Positions 1 to 5,986 of a DNA stretch of 7,605 nt are shown one piece after another. Below the pieces are notes generated by a model, which made no database searches, was not told the DNA's origin, and worked only from the letters and a program-made list of their open reading frames with translations. This DNA comes from an uncultured Methanobrevibacter sp. Lineage in GTDB: Archaea; Methanobacteriota; Methanobacteria; Methanobacteriales; Methanobacteriaceae. Position numbers and translations under genes: made by a program. The stretch lies in NCBI GenBank assembly GCA_905235495.1, contig CAJOMK010000060.1, forward strand, positions 1-7,605, in the 5' to 3' direction. Every line of letters begins with the position of its first letter. Within the stretch, counting starts at the first letter, position 1.

Positions 1-279
1 AAAACATGGCTTACCAGATTCCCACAGGAATTGTCTGGTGGGGAGCTTCAAAGATTCTCAGTATTGAGATCATTGAATCTAAATACAAAATTCCTGATTG
101 CTGATGAGATGACTACAATGATTGATGCGATTACCCAAGCACAAATCTTGGGCACTGTTTTAAAAATAGTTAAAGATAGAAAAATGGGATTCTTATTGGT
201 AAGTCACGATATGGATTTGGTGGACACAATCTGTGATGACAAGATATATTTAAAGGATATCAATGCTGCAATGAAGTAG
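1..279 (+). CDS. ABC transporter ATP-binding protein, peptide/nickel type (3' end only)
   Basis: C-terminal 92 residues of an ABC ATPase whose 5' part lies left of the window; the frame is open from base 1. Visible in order: the ABC signature LSGGELQR (residues 11-18), Walker B with catalytic Glu in FLIADE (31-36), the D-loop MID (40-42) and the H-loop LLVSHD. Walker A and the Q-loop are outside the window. DEMTTMIDAITQAQIL after Walker B resembles the Dpp/Opp/Nik import ATPases, which power uptake of oligopeptides or nickel at the cytoplasmic face of the membrane. A nickel role would suit a methanogen, which needs nickel for factor F430 and hydrogenases, but the substrate cannot be read from this fragment. 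The protein ends soon after the H-loop region, without a long C-terminal oligopeptide-binding extension. The internal TTG at 31 is not a credible start because the signature motif straddles it. Confidence 0.9.
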   Translation, partial: KTWLTRFPQELSGGELQRFSVLRSLNLNTKFLIADEMTTMIDAITQAQILGTVLKIVKDRKMGFLLVSHDMDLVDTICDDKIYLKDINAAMK

Positions 280-300
280 CATTGTTAAAAGTTATTTATT

Positions 301-320
301 ATTTTTTAATTTTATTTTTT
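301..320 (+). terminator. T-rich termination tract after the ABC ATPase gene
   Basis: Two T6 runs (302-307 and 315-320) lie within 45 bases of the ABC gene stop, followed by further T-rich sequence to about 355. Archaeal RNA polymerase terminates on U-rich tracts without needing a hairpin, so this is a plausible terminator. The exact end point cannot be placed. Confidence 0.5.
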
Positions 321-327
321 AAACCAC

Positions 328-388
328 CTATTTTTTATTTTTATTTTCCTTTTTGTAGTGGATTTTTGAAATTTTCAATAAAAAATAG
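328..388. repeat. 12-bp inverted repeat with 37-bp spacer
   Basis: CTATTTTTTATT at 328-339 is the perfect reverse complement of AATAAAAAATAG at 377-388. Within the spacer, TTGAAA (366-371) and TTTCAA (373-378) form a smaller 6-bp inverted repeat around a single base. The transcript of the convergent spacer could fold here, but the arms are nearly pure A/T, so chance occurrence is quite possible. Confidence 0.35.
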
Positions 389-396
389 TAAAATAA

Positions 397-424
397 TTAA
401 TTTCATGTAATTACATGAAATTAA
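397..424. repeat. Perfect 28-bp palindrome between convergent genes
   Basis: The arm TTAATTTCATGTAA (397-410) is followed directly by its exact reverse complement TTACATGAAATTAA (411-424), with no loop. It lies 22 bases beyond the stop of the minus-strand nudC gene. On the minus strand an A6 block at 423-428 reads as a U-tract, so the element could take part in termination of nudC transcription. A perfect, loop-free dyad is also what a dimeric DNA-binding protein would recognise. The symmetry is seen directly; either role is inference. Confidence 0.6.
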
Positions 425-445
425 AAAATAAATTAAAATCGTTTT

Positions 446-1345
446 TTAGTAATTTTCCTCGAAATTCTTCAGTAATCTGGAAAATATGTAAATATTTGAA
501 GGGGGTTGTTCGATTTCCTCTTTTTTAAACCATTTCGCTTTGGTGATTTCATTTTCATCCACCTTGATTTCACCAGACTTGTATTTGCAGATGCAGCCTA
601 TTATCAATGAGTTTGGAAATGGCCAGGATTGACTACCAAAGTATTCAATATCTTCCACTTCAATTCCAACTTCTTCCATAACTTCTCTTTTAACTGCTTC
701 CTCTACACTTTCTCCAGCTTCAACGAATCCTGCAATTAAGGCATATTTTGGATATTCATGGTATGAGTGTCTTGCCATCAAAATCTTTTTGGTAGGATTT
801 CCATTTTCATCAAGTCTTCCTCATCTTCCTTGATGATAGTGGTAATTATTGCAGGACAAATCCTTGTAAAGCTTGTAAATCCACATTCAGGACATACTTT
901 AGCCATTCTATATCAGAAGTAACGGTTTTTGCACCGCATCTTCCACAATATTGATGGTTATTTTCCCAATCTATTATTTGAATTGCTCTTCCAGCAAGAT
1001 AATATGTCTCTTTGTTAATGTCAAATACTTCGTAAAGATTGATGAATTGCAATTTAATCTCATCATGTTCTTCCTTAAATTCCTCAACATCAAAGTCTTC
1101 TCTAAGTTCAACTGCATAGGCATCCTTAAGGTAAAATTCTCCAAAGTAAAGGCAGTTTTTTACATCTTCCTCGCTAATGCTAAGTTCATTCAAGTCTTTG
1201 ATCAGTGGAAGCTGGTCATCTATCAATAGAAGATTCCTTCACTGATTATGAAATAAAACTTTTTATCAGTATCTTTAGCTTTAAGGTTTATTTTATAATT
1301 ATCATACAGGCTTATGGAATCCTTAGTCTCGTGTTGTGTTTTCAT
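446..1345 (-). pseudogene. nudC: NudC-type Nudix NAD(H) pyrophosphatase, three frameshifts
   Basis: Restoring one base at each of three sites gives a continuous 300-residue protein of the NudC family, which cleaves NAD(H) to nicotinamide mononucleotide and AMP and also acts on NAD-capped RNA in bacteria. The ATG at 1345 opens 40 codons ending in TGA at 1225-1223. A middle segment continues in another frame to TAA at 848-846, and the last part is in a third frame. Breaks lie near 1226, 894 and 814; all three need one added base. The rebuilt protein has zinc knuckles CGRC (about residue 134) and CPEC (about 152, on the second break). It also has a complete Nudix box starting GFVEAGE (about 207-229) and SQSWPFPNS (about 239-247), close to the NADH-specific SQPWPFPxS motif. 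Family identity is firm. Whether this is true decay or sequencing error cannot be settled here. The start has no clear Shine-Dalgarno sequence. Confidence 0.85.
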
Positions 1346-1418
1346 ATTTTATAATATGTTATTTTAGTTCATATTTTTAATTATTATTCATCGGTTTTTT
1401 TTTTTTAATCAAATAGCT

Positions 1419-1430
1419 AAATATTTATAT
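1419..1430 (+). promoter_or_regulatory. Archaeal TATA box for truA
   Basis: AAATATTTATAT matches the methanogen box A pattern AAANNTTTATATA at all but the last position. Transcription would be expected to begin about 25 bases downstream, near 1450-1455, leaving a leader of roughly 40 nt before the ATG at 1494. A T12 run at 1395-1406 lies just upstream. Confidence 0.65.
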
Positions 1431-1484
1431 TTTTAATAAAAAAATTAATATTAAAAATTAATGAAAATTAAAATTATTATTTTT

Positions 1485-1489
1485 GTGAT
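1485..1489 (+). promoter_or_regulatory. Ribosome binding site that decides the truA start
   Basis: GTGAT, a subset of the GGTGAT complementary to the 3' end of archaeal 16S rRNA, ends 4 bases before the ATG at 1494. The in-frame ATG at 1461 has only A/T sequence ahead of it and would add an 11-residue hydrophobic N-terminus not expected in TruA. The downstream ATG is therefore preferred. Confidence 0.65.
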
Positions 1490-1493
1490 TATT

Positions 1494-2369
1494 ATGAAAC
1501 GAACTGCCTTAAAGATTGCTTACATTGGAACTCACTTTCATGGTTTTCAAAGACAGCCTGATGTAAGAACCGTTGAAGAGGAATTGATTTATCATCTTAG
1601 GAAATTAGGATACATTGATGATTTGAAGGCTTCAAGGTTTAGGATAGCTGGAAGAACTGATGCTGGAGTTCACAGTCTTGGAAATGTAATAAGTTTTCAA
1701 AGTGAGAAGGAAGTTCGTATCAATCAGATAAACAATAGCTTGCCTGATGACATTCAGATTATTGCTTGGGCACCTGTGAGATTCGGGTTCAAGCCAAGAT
1801 ATGCCAAGATGCGTTGGTATAGATACATACTGTTTGAAGAGGATTTGGACATAGATCTTTTACGACAAACTGCTGAAGTCTTTAAAGGAACTCATAACTT
1901 CACTAATTTTACAAAAAGAAAACAGAAGACAACTGAAAGAACAATTGAAGATATTGTAATATCCAAGCCAAGAATTGATGAGGCAGATAAGAATAAGAAC
2001 AATGATTATGCTCATTTAAACAAGACTTACAGTCCTATTTTTATAGACATTTATGGTGAAAGCTTCTTATGGAATATGGTTCGTAAGATGATTAGAGTTT
2101 TCTTGGATGTAAATTATGGAAAGTTAACTCTTGATGATGTAAGAAGATTACTGGATCCAGAAGAAGATGAGCTAAGAGCATACATCAAGGTTGTAGAACC
2201 TGAAAACCTTATTTTAATGGATATTGAATATGATGGAATCAGATTCAGATATGATGACTATGCCTGTGAGAGATTCAGAAGATATTTGGCTGATAATCTC
2301 TTTGATTTGCAGAAGACTTATTCCGTTAGTGAATCCATGTTAAAAAGCTTGGAAAGTTTAACTGACTAA
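1494..2369 (+). CDS. truA: tRNA pseudouridine(38-40) synthase TruA
   Basis: Encodes a 291-residue TruA, which isomerises uridines at positions 38-40 in the tRNA anticodon arm; it is cytosolic and usually a homodimer. The N-terminus LKIAYIGTHFHGFQRQP is the classic TruA opening (Y-G-x2-F-x-GFQ-x-Q). GRTDAGVH places the catalytic Asp at residue 56. RWYRYIL (107-113) carries the conserved active-site Tyr region. GTHNFTNFTK (132-141) and the C-terminal FLWNMVRKMI (191-200) are further family hallmarks. A polar, Lys/Asn-rich stretch (about 162-178) looks like a lineage-specific loop. Start at 1494 is chosen on the GTGAT site and family alignment. The gene has its own TATA box and lies between two disrupted minus-strand genes, diverging from nudC and converging on the DUF447 gene. 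No lesion is seen. Confidence 0.95.
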   Translation: MKRTALKIAYIGTHFHGFQRQPDVRTVEEELIYHLRKLGYIDDLKASRFRIAGRTDAGVHSLGNVISFQSEKEVRINQINNSLPDDIQIIAWAPVRFGFKPRYAKMRWYRYILFEEDLDIDLLRQTAEVFKGTHNFTNFTKRKQKTTERTIEDIVISKPRIDEADKNKNNDYAHLNKTYSPIFIDIYGESFLWNMVRKMIRVFLDVNYGKLTLDDVRRLLDPEEDELRAYIKVVEPENLILMDIEYDGIRFRYDDYACERFRRYLADNLFDLQKTYSVSESMLKSLESLTD

Positions 2370-2380
2370 AGAAAAATAGA

Positions 2381-2449
2381 TTTTTTATTTTATTAATCCG
2401 TTTTTTCATGATTTCTTATATTTTGTTGTATTATTATTTATTTTTTTTT
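2381..2449 (+). terminator. T-rich termination region after truA
   Basis: The truA stop is followed by T6 at 2381-2386, T6 at 2401-2406 and T9 at 2441-2449, with T-rich sequence between and beyond. This is a strong U-tract context for archaeal factor-independent termination on the plus strand. The minus strand of this spacer is correspondingly A-rich and offers no comparable signal to the DUF447 gene that ends at 2490. Confidence 0.55.
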
Positions 2450-2489
2450 ATTCTTTATTCTTTCATTATTCTTTTTTATCTTTTTAATA

Positions 2490-3166
2490 TTATTCTAAAT
2501 AATCATGATTTTCTTTTAATTTGTCTAAAATAAGTTTCATAGACTCTTTTTCAGATTCATTTCCCACTTTTTGACAGACTCTATTCAACTCTTTCATATG
2601 AGTCCAGATCATATCCTGTTTTTCTTTGTATTTATGGTCGAATCTGCAATAATAGACCAAACTTTCTATAACAGCATTCATTGCTCTGTTTATAGGAACA
2701 ATTTCATTATTATCAGTGATGTAAATGTCTTCAACTTCACAGCTTACAACATTTCCTTTTCCATCGTTGTAGTCATTTTCTCTATTCTTTTCTATTGTCT
2801 TGATGACATGTGCCTTGAAAAATCCTAAAGAGTTTTTTATCATGGAAAACCATTGAATTCGTCAAAATATTCATCATCAAGTTATCCAAGTGTGGAATAA
2901 GTAAGAATAAGAGGATCTTTTATGATGTTTACAATTAATTTTCCGTTTTCCATGATGTTCAATTGGGTGTGTACACAGTTGTCCAAATGAATGACAACAT
3001 GATTTGAGTCCTTGCATATCACTCCAATCGGTGCAGCATTTTTGATATGTTCATTGCTTTGTGTTGTGACAATGGTTTCATAGAGCTGTCCTTTGAACAT
3101 ATTCAATGATTCTAAATTGGATGCCTTTCTATAGTGTTTATTGTTTATATTTAGTTTTTGGTTCAT
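2490..3166 (-). pseudogene. DUF447 family protein (flavin reductase-like barrel), nonsense plus frameshift
   Basis: Two reading frames together form one DUF447 protein of about 225 residues. The N-terminal half, LYETIVTTQSNEHIKNAAPIGVICK through NIIKDPLILTYSTLG, is the typical split-barrel part. The C-terminal half, NSLGFFKAHVIKTIE through PINRAMNAVIESLVYYCRF, is the typical helical tail. In-frame TAA at 2884-2882 ends the first part after 94 residues. The same frame then still reads LDDEYFDEFNGFP before one missing base near 2843 shifts it. DUF447 proteins are widespread in methanogens; flavin binding is suggested by fold but the biochemical role is unknown. The ATG at 3166 is chosen because GAGG (3176-3173) sits 6 bases ahead of it, in preference to the upstream in-frame TTG at 3178. 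Either a recent pseudogene or sequence error; the need for both a substitution and an indel favours decay. Confidence 0.8.
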
Positions 3167-3198
3167 GTTTGCCCTCAATAATTATTTTAAATATTCTA

Positions 3199-3210
3199 AT
3201 TATATATTTT
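3199..3210 (-). promoter_or_regulatory. Possible TATA box for the DUF447 gene
   Basis: On the minus strand this reads AAAATATATAAT, about 35 bases upstream of the ATG at 3166. Transcription starting about 25 bases downstream would give a leader of around 12 nt that includes the GAGG site. The surrounding sequence is so AT-rich that the assignment is tentative. Confidence 0.4.
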
Positions 3211-3262
3211 TTATTTTTTTATTCCATTTTAATTAAACTATATATTATTTGAATAACATATC

Positions 3263-3270
3263 TTTATATG
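3263..3270 (+). promoter_or_regulatory. Possible TATA box for wecB
   Basis: TTTATATG, within ATATCTTTATATG, resembles the methanogen box A. A start site about 25 bases on, near 3290-3295, would give a leader of about 45 nt for wecB. It shares the 172-bp divergent spacer (3167-3338) with the DUF447 promoter. Nothing else convincing is seen there. Confidence 0.45.
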
Positions 3271-3338
3271 ATATAAATTATTATAAAATTTATCAATTAT
3301 GAACAAATATTATCAACTAATTATAGGATGTCTAAAAA

Positions 3339-4670
3339 ATGAAAATAGCTATTGTACTTGGAACAAGGCCAGAAATAATCAAAATGGCTTCGGTTATGGA
3401 TGAGATTGAAAAAAGGGGCCATGAATTGCTGCTGATTCACACAGGTCAGCATTATGATAAGGAAATGTCTGAGAATTTCTTCATTGACTTGAAGTTGCCT
3501 ACCCCTAACTATAACATTCATGTTGGATCAGGTTCCCATGGAAAGCAGACAGGCAAAATGATGGAAGGTATTGAAGAGGTTCTATTAGATGAAAAACCAG
3601 ATATTCTCCTTGTTCAAGGAGATACCAACGCAGTTCTTGCAGGTGCACTTGTTGCAAGCAAATTGCATATTCCAGTAGGTCACGTTGAGGCAGGGCTTCG
3701 TTCATTTGATGAAACCATGCCTGAAGAAATCAACAGACTTGCTGCAGACATCTGTTCCAAATTGTACTTTGTTCCAGCTGAAGAGTCAGCAATAAACCTT
3801 GCAATGGAAGGAATTTCAAGAAAAAGAATATTCATCACTGGAAACACTGTTGTTGATGCATGTTTCAGAAACCTTGAAATATCCAAAAATAGGGACAAGT
3901 CTGAGTATGATGAAGGTCTTGCAGAGCTTGATATTGACAATATGGAAAACATACTAACCTTAACAATGCATAGGGCAGAAACAGTTGATGATAAAAAAAG
4001 GTTAACCAATATCATTGAAGCTTTGGAGGAACTAGATGACATGAACATCATATTCCCAATTCATCCAAGGACAAAGAAGACAATGGAGAACTTCGGTTTG
4101 TTTGATAGATTAAACGACCTTGCTCATGTTCACATAATTAAACCTGTCGGTTATCTTGATTTCCTGCTTCTCATTTCAAAATCCACAATTATCCTTACAG
4201 ATTCTGGAGGATTGCAGGAAGAAGCGATCACACTTGATGTACCTGCACTTACCTTAAGGTACAATACTGAAAGACAAGAAACAGTTACTGCAGGTGGAAA
4301 CATTCTTGTAGGGTCTGATAAGGAAGTAATACTCGAAAATGCAAGAAGGATATTGGATGATGAGGCATTTGCAAATAAGATGAAATCAGCTAAAAACCCA
4401 TATGGTATGGGAAATGCTACAGAATTGATGATTAAGATAATTGAAGAAGCAAAAGCAAACGATACCCTTAAGATGGAAGCTCCTGATGAGGTGATGTCAA
4501 GCTTTACAAGAAAAATGAAAGTCATTGATGAGGATATTAGTGTAAAAGAGTTTGAAGAGAAAAGGAATTCATTGATTAAGATAGCATTTGATGGTGAGGA
4601 AATCAAATTCCCTTATGATGATTTGAATTTGAACGGCTTAACAGTTATTTATGAGGATTACAATAATTAA
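3339..4670 (+). CDS. wecB: UDP-N-acetylglucosamine 2-epimerase, non-hydrolysing, C-terminally extended
   Basis: 443-residue WecB-type epimerase that interconverts UDP-GlcNAc and UDP-ManNAc in the cytosol, feeding ManNAc or ManNAcA into cell-surface glycans. Motifs: GTRPEIIK (8-15) at the N-terminal nucleotide fold, HTGQHYD (34-40), QGDTNA with Asp95, HVEAGLRS with Glu117, MPEEINR (127-133), TMHRAE with His211, HPRT (242-245), and TDSGGLQEE (287-295) in the UDP-binding C-domain. Asp95, Glu117, the PEE pair and His211 match the positions known to be catalytic in bacterial WecB. NTERQET stands where many members have TERPE. The family usually ends near residue 365-375; here about 65 extra, charged residues follow. 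The ATG at 3339 has only a weak AGGA upstream (3326-3329); the ATG at 3328 is out of frame and soon stops. In a Methanobacteriales host the product may enter glycoprotein, polysaccharide or pseudomurein-precursor synthesis; which one is not shown. Confidence 0.92.
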   Translation: MKIAIVLGTRPEIIKMASVMDEIEKRGHELLLIHTGQHYDKEMSENFFIDLKLPTPNYNIHVGSGSHGKQTGKMMEGIEEVLLDEKPDILLVQGDTNAVLAGALVASKLHIPVGHVEAGLRSFDETMPEEINRLAADICSKLYFVPAEESAINLAMEGISRKRIFITGNTVVDACFRNLEISKNRDKSEYDEGLAELDIDNMENILTLTMHRAETVDDKKRLTNIIEALEELDDMNIIFPIHPRTKKTMENFGLFDRLNDLAHVHIIKPVGYLDFLLLISKSTIILTDSGGLQEEAITLDVPALTLRYNTERQETVTAGGNILVGSDKEVILENARRILDDEAFANKMKSAKNPYGMGNATELMIKIIEEAKANDTLKMEAPDEVMSSFTRKMKVIDEDISVKEFEEKRNSLIKIAFDGEEIKFPYDDLNLNGLTVIYEDYNN

Positions 4671-4732
4671 TTAACTATTGATTTACTAATAATTGAAATA
4701 TTAAATGAAATGGAATAATCTTTTATTATTTA

Positions 4733-4738
4733 GGTGAT
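4733..4738 (+). promoter_or_regulatory. Strong ribosome binding site of mfnD
   Basis: GGTGAT, fully complementary to the 16S rRNA 3' end expected in methanogens, is followed by a 3-base spacer and the ATG at 4742. The same motif and spacing recur before mfnF, which fixes both starts and hints at similar translation rates. Confidence 0.75.
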
Positions 4739-4741
4739 AGT

Positions 4742-5920
4742 ATGGTTGATTTAAAAGATGTTAATGATGATTCAATATTGGTTTTTGAATACTTTACAGC
4801 TTCTGGTGTAGAGGACTTGTCAATTGTTAGTGAAGCTGTAGAAGTTATCAAATCACTTGTAAGTGATTTAAAGGATGAGGATACTTATGTTTTGCTTGCG
4901 AAGCAATTTAAGGATATCTTTAATGATTTTGATTTTGATGTCAAGACAATAATCATTGATGAATCATTAGAGGATTGGTTAGAAAAAGATGTATATGTCT
5001 TTGATAGGGCAATGTTCATTGCTGCTGAAAATGACAATAACCTATACAATTTAACAAAATTGCTTGAATCAAAGAACATAAAGGTTTATGGCAGTGACCA
5101 TTTTGCTGTTAATCTTACCTCTGACAAATATGAAACCTTTGATTATTTGGCTAATATGATACCTCAGCCAATGACCTATAACATTCTATTGAATAGAAAG
5201 ACCTATTGGAAACGAGTCATTCAAATCTTCTTTGATACAATCAATGGTGATTATGGTGATGGAAGCAACGACAATGCAGTTCCTATCATGCAAAAGCCTA
5301 AGGATATTCCAGCTTTAGACAATTCAGATAAGGATGTAGTCAAAGAGAACAAGCTCATTGCAAAGCCACATTTTGGTGTGGACTGTGACAACATAAAAAT
5401 CATCTCCTCCAAAAAGGACATTGATGAACTTGAGGAAATTTATGGGGATGGTTCAAGATTCATTGTTCAGCCATACATTGAAGGAGATGTCTGCAGTGTC
5501 TGCCTAATTAGTGATGGTAAAGAGGCACTTCCTATAAGCTTAAATAAGCAAGTTGTTGAAATTGATGAAAATGGTGGAGAGTATATTGGAGGATATGTTC
5601 CATATGATCATCCACTAAAGGAAAAAATCTTTGACTATGCAAAGAAGGCATGTGAATATGTTCCAGGACTAAAAGGATTCATAGGCATTGACTTCATTAT
5701 TGAGGATGGCTACATTTATCTTTTGGAGATAAACTCCAGATTCACAACTTCCTATGTAGGGCTTCAAAAAATAATCAATATTAATATAGCTAAAACAATC
5801 ATTGATTTGATTGATCAAAAGATAAGCGTAGAGGATATTGGAGAAATAACTTACAGTTCCAAAGCAAGCTTTTATAAGAATGATGATGGAATTTTAGAAA
5901 TTAAAATTGAAGATTATTAG
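4742..5920 (+). CDS. mfnD: Tyramine--L-glutamate ligase (methanofuran biosynthesis)
   Basis: 392-residue ATP-grasp enzyme matching MfnD (EC 6.3.4.24), which uses ATP to join the amine of tyramine to the gamma-carboxyl of L-glutamate, making gamma-glutamyltyramine for methanofuran. The N-terminus has ILVFEYFTASG (12-22), typical of the MfnD group. The ATP-grasp part begins with LIAKPHFGVD (205-214, nucleotide-binding Lys) and continues with FIVQPYIEGDV (240-250). It ends with FIGIDFII (313-320) and LLEINSRFTTSYVGL (327-341), where Glu329 and Asn331 are the expected metal ligands. NSR replaces the more usual NPR. Residues about 165-203 form a hydrophilic, Asp/Asn-rich insert ahead of the catalytic core. 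mfnF follows after 66 bases on the same strand, supporting the pathway assignment. wecB ends 71 bases upstream; no convincing TATA box is seen in that gap, so read-through from wecB is possible. Confidence 0.9.
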   Translation: MVDLKDVNDDSILVFEYFTASGVEDLSIVSEAVEVIKSLVSDLKDEDTYVLLAKQFKDIFNDFDFDVKTIIIDESLEDWLEKDVYVFDRAMFIAAENDNNLYNLTKLLESKNIKVYGSDHFAVNLTSDKYETFDYLANMIPQPMTYNILLNRKTYWKRVIQIFFDTINGDYGDGSNDNAVPIMQKPKDIPALDNSDKDVVKENKLIAKPHFGVDCDNIKIISSKKDIDELEEIYGDGSRFIVQPYIEGDVCSVCLISDGKEALPISLNKQVVEIDENGGEYIGGYVPYDHPLKEKIFDYAKKACEYVPGLKGFIGIDFIIEDGYIYLLEINSRFTTSYVGLQKIININIAKTIIDLIDQKISVEDIGEITYSSKASFYKNDDGILEIKIEDY

Positions 5921-5977
5921 TATTATAAATGATAGTTGATTTTAGAAATTAAGATATAGGAATAATTATATTTTTTT

Positions 5978-5983
5978 GGTGAT
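5978..5983 (+). promoter_or_regulatory. Ribosome binding site fixing the GTG start of mfnF
   Basis: GGTGAT lies 3 bases ahead of GTG at 5987, the same arrangement as for mfnD. It supports the GTG as the true initiator, since the reading frame then opens directly with the conserved KVAGFDIGGANTD. Confidence 0.75.
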
Positions 5984-5986
5984 AAT

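Noticed and set aside
814..1226. Programmed frameshifting or stop-codon recoding to read nudC
   Set aside because: Three separate shifts would be needed, with no slippery heptamer seen, and the stops do not lie in frame with the continuation as selenocysteine or pyrrolysine recoding would require.
951..1229. Plus-strand open frame opposite nudC
   Set aside because: It is antisense to the middle segment of nudC, shows no recognisable motif and has skewed Phe/Ile/Lys-rich composition typical of shadow frames.
1461..1493. Longer truA with an upstream ATG adding 11 hydrophobic residues
   Set aside because: No ribosome binding site precedes it, whereas ATG 1494 has GTGAT at the right distance and gives the normal TruA N-terminus.
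2571..2828. Plus-strand open frame opposite the DUF447 C-terminal half
   Set aside because: It lies entirely within the reverse of a conserved domain and has no family features.
3167..3338. Possible small RNA, riboswitch or operator in the divergent spacer
   Set aside because: Only AT-rich sequence, TATA-like boxes and weak short repeats (TTATCAA twice) are present; nothing structured enough to name.
3680..4606. Minus-strand open frames inside wecB
   Set aside because: Ser-rich shadow translations of a well conserved epimerase; no ribosome binding sites or motifs.
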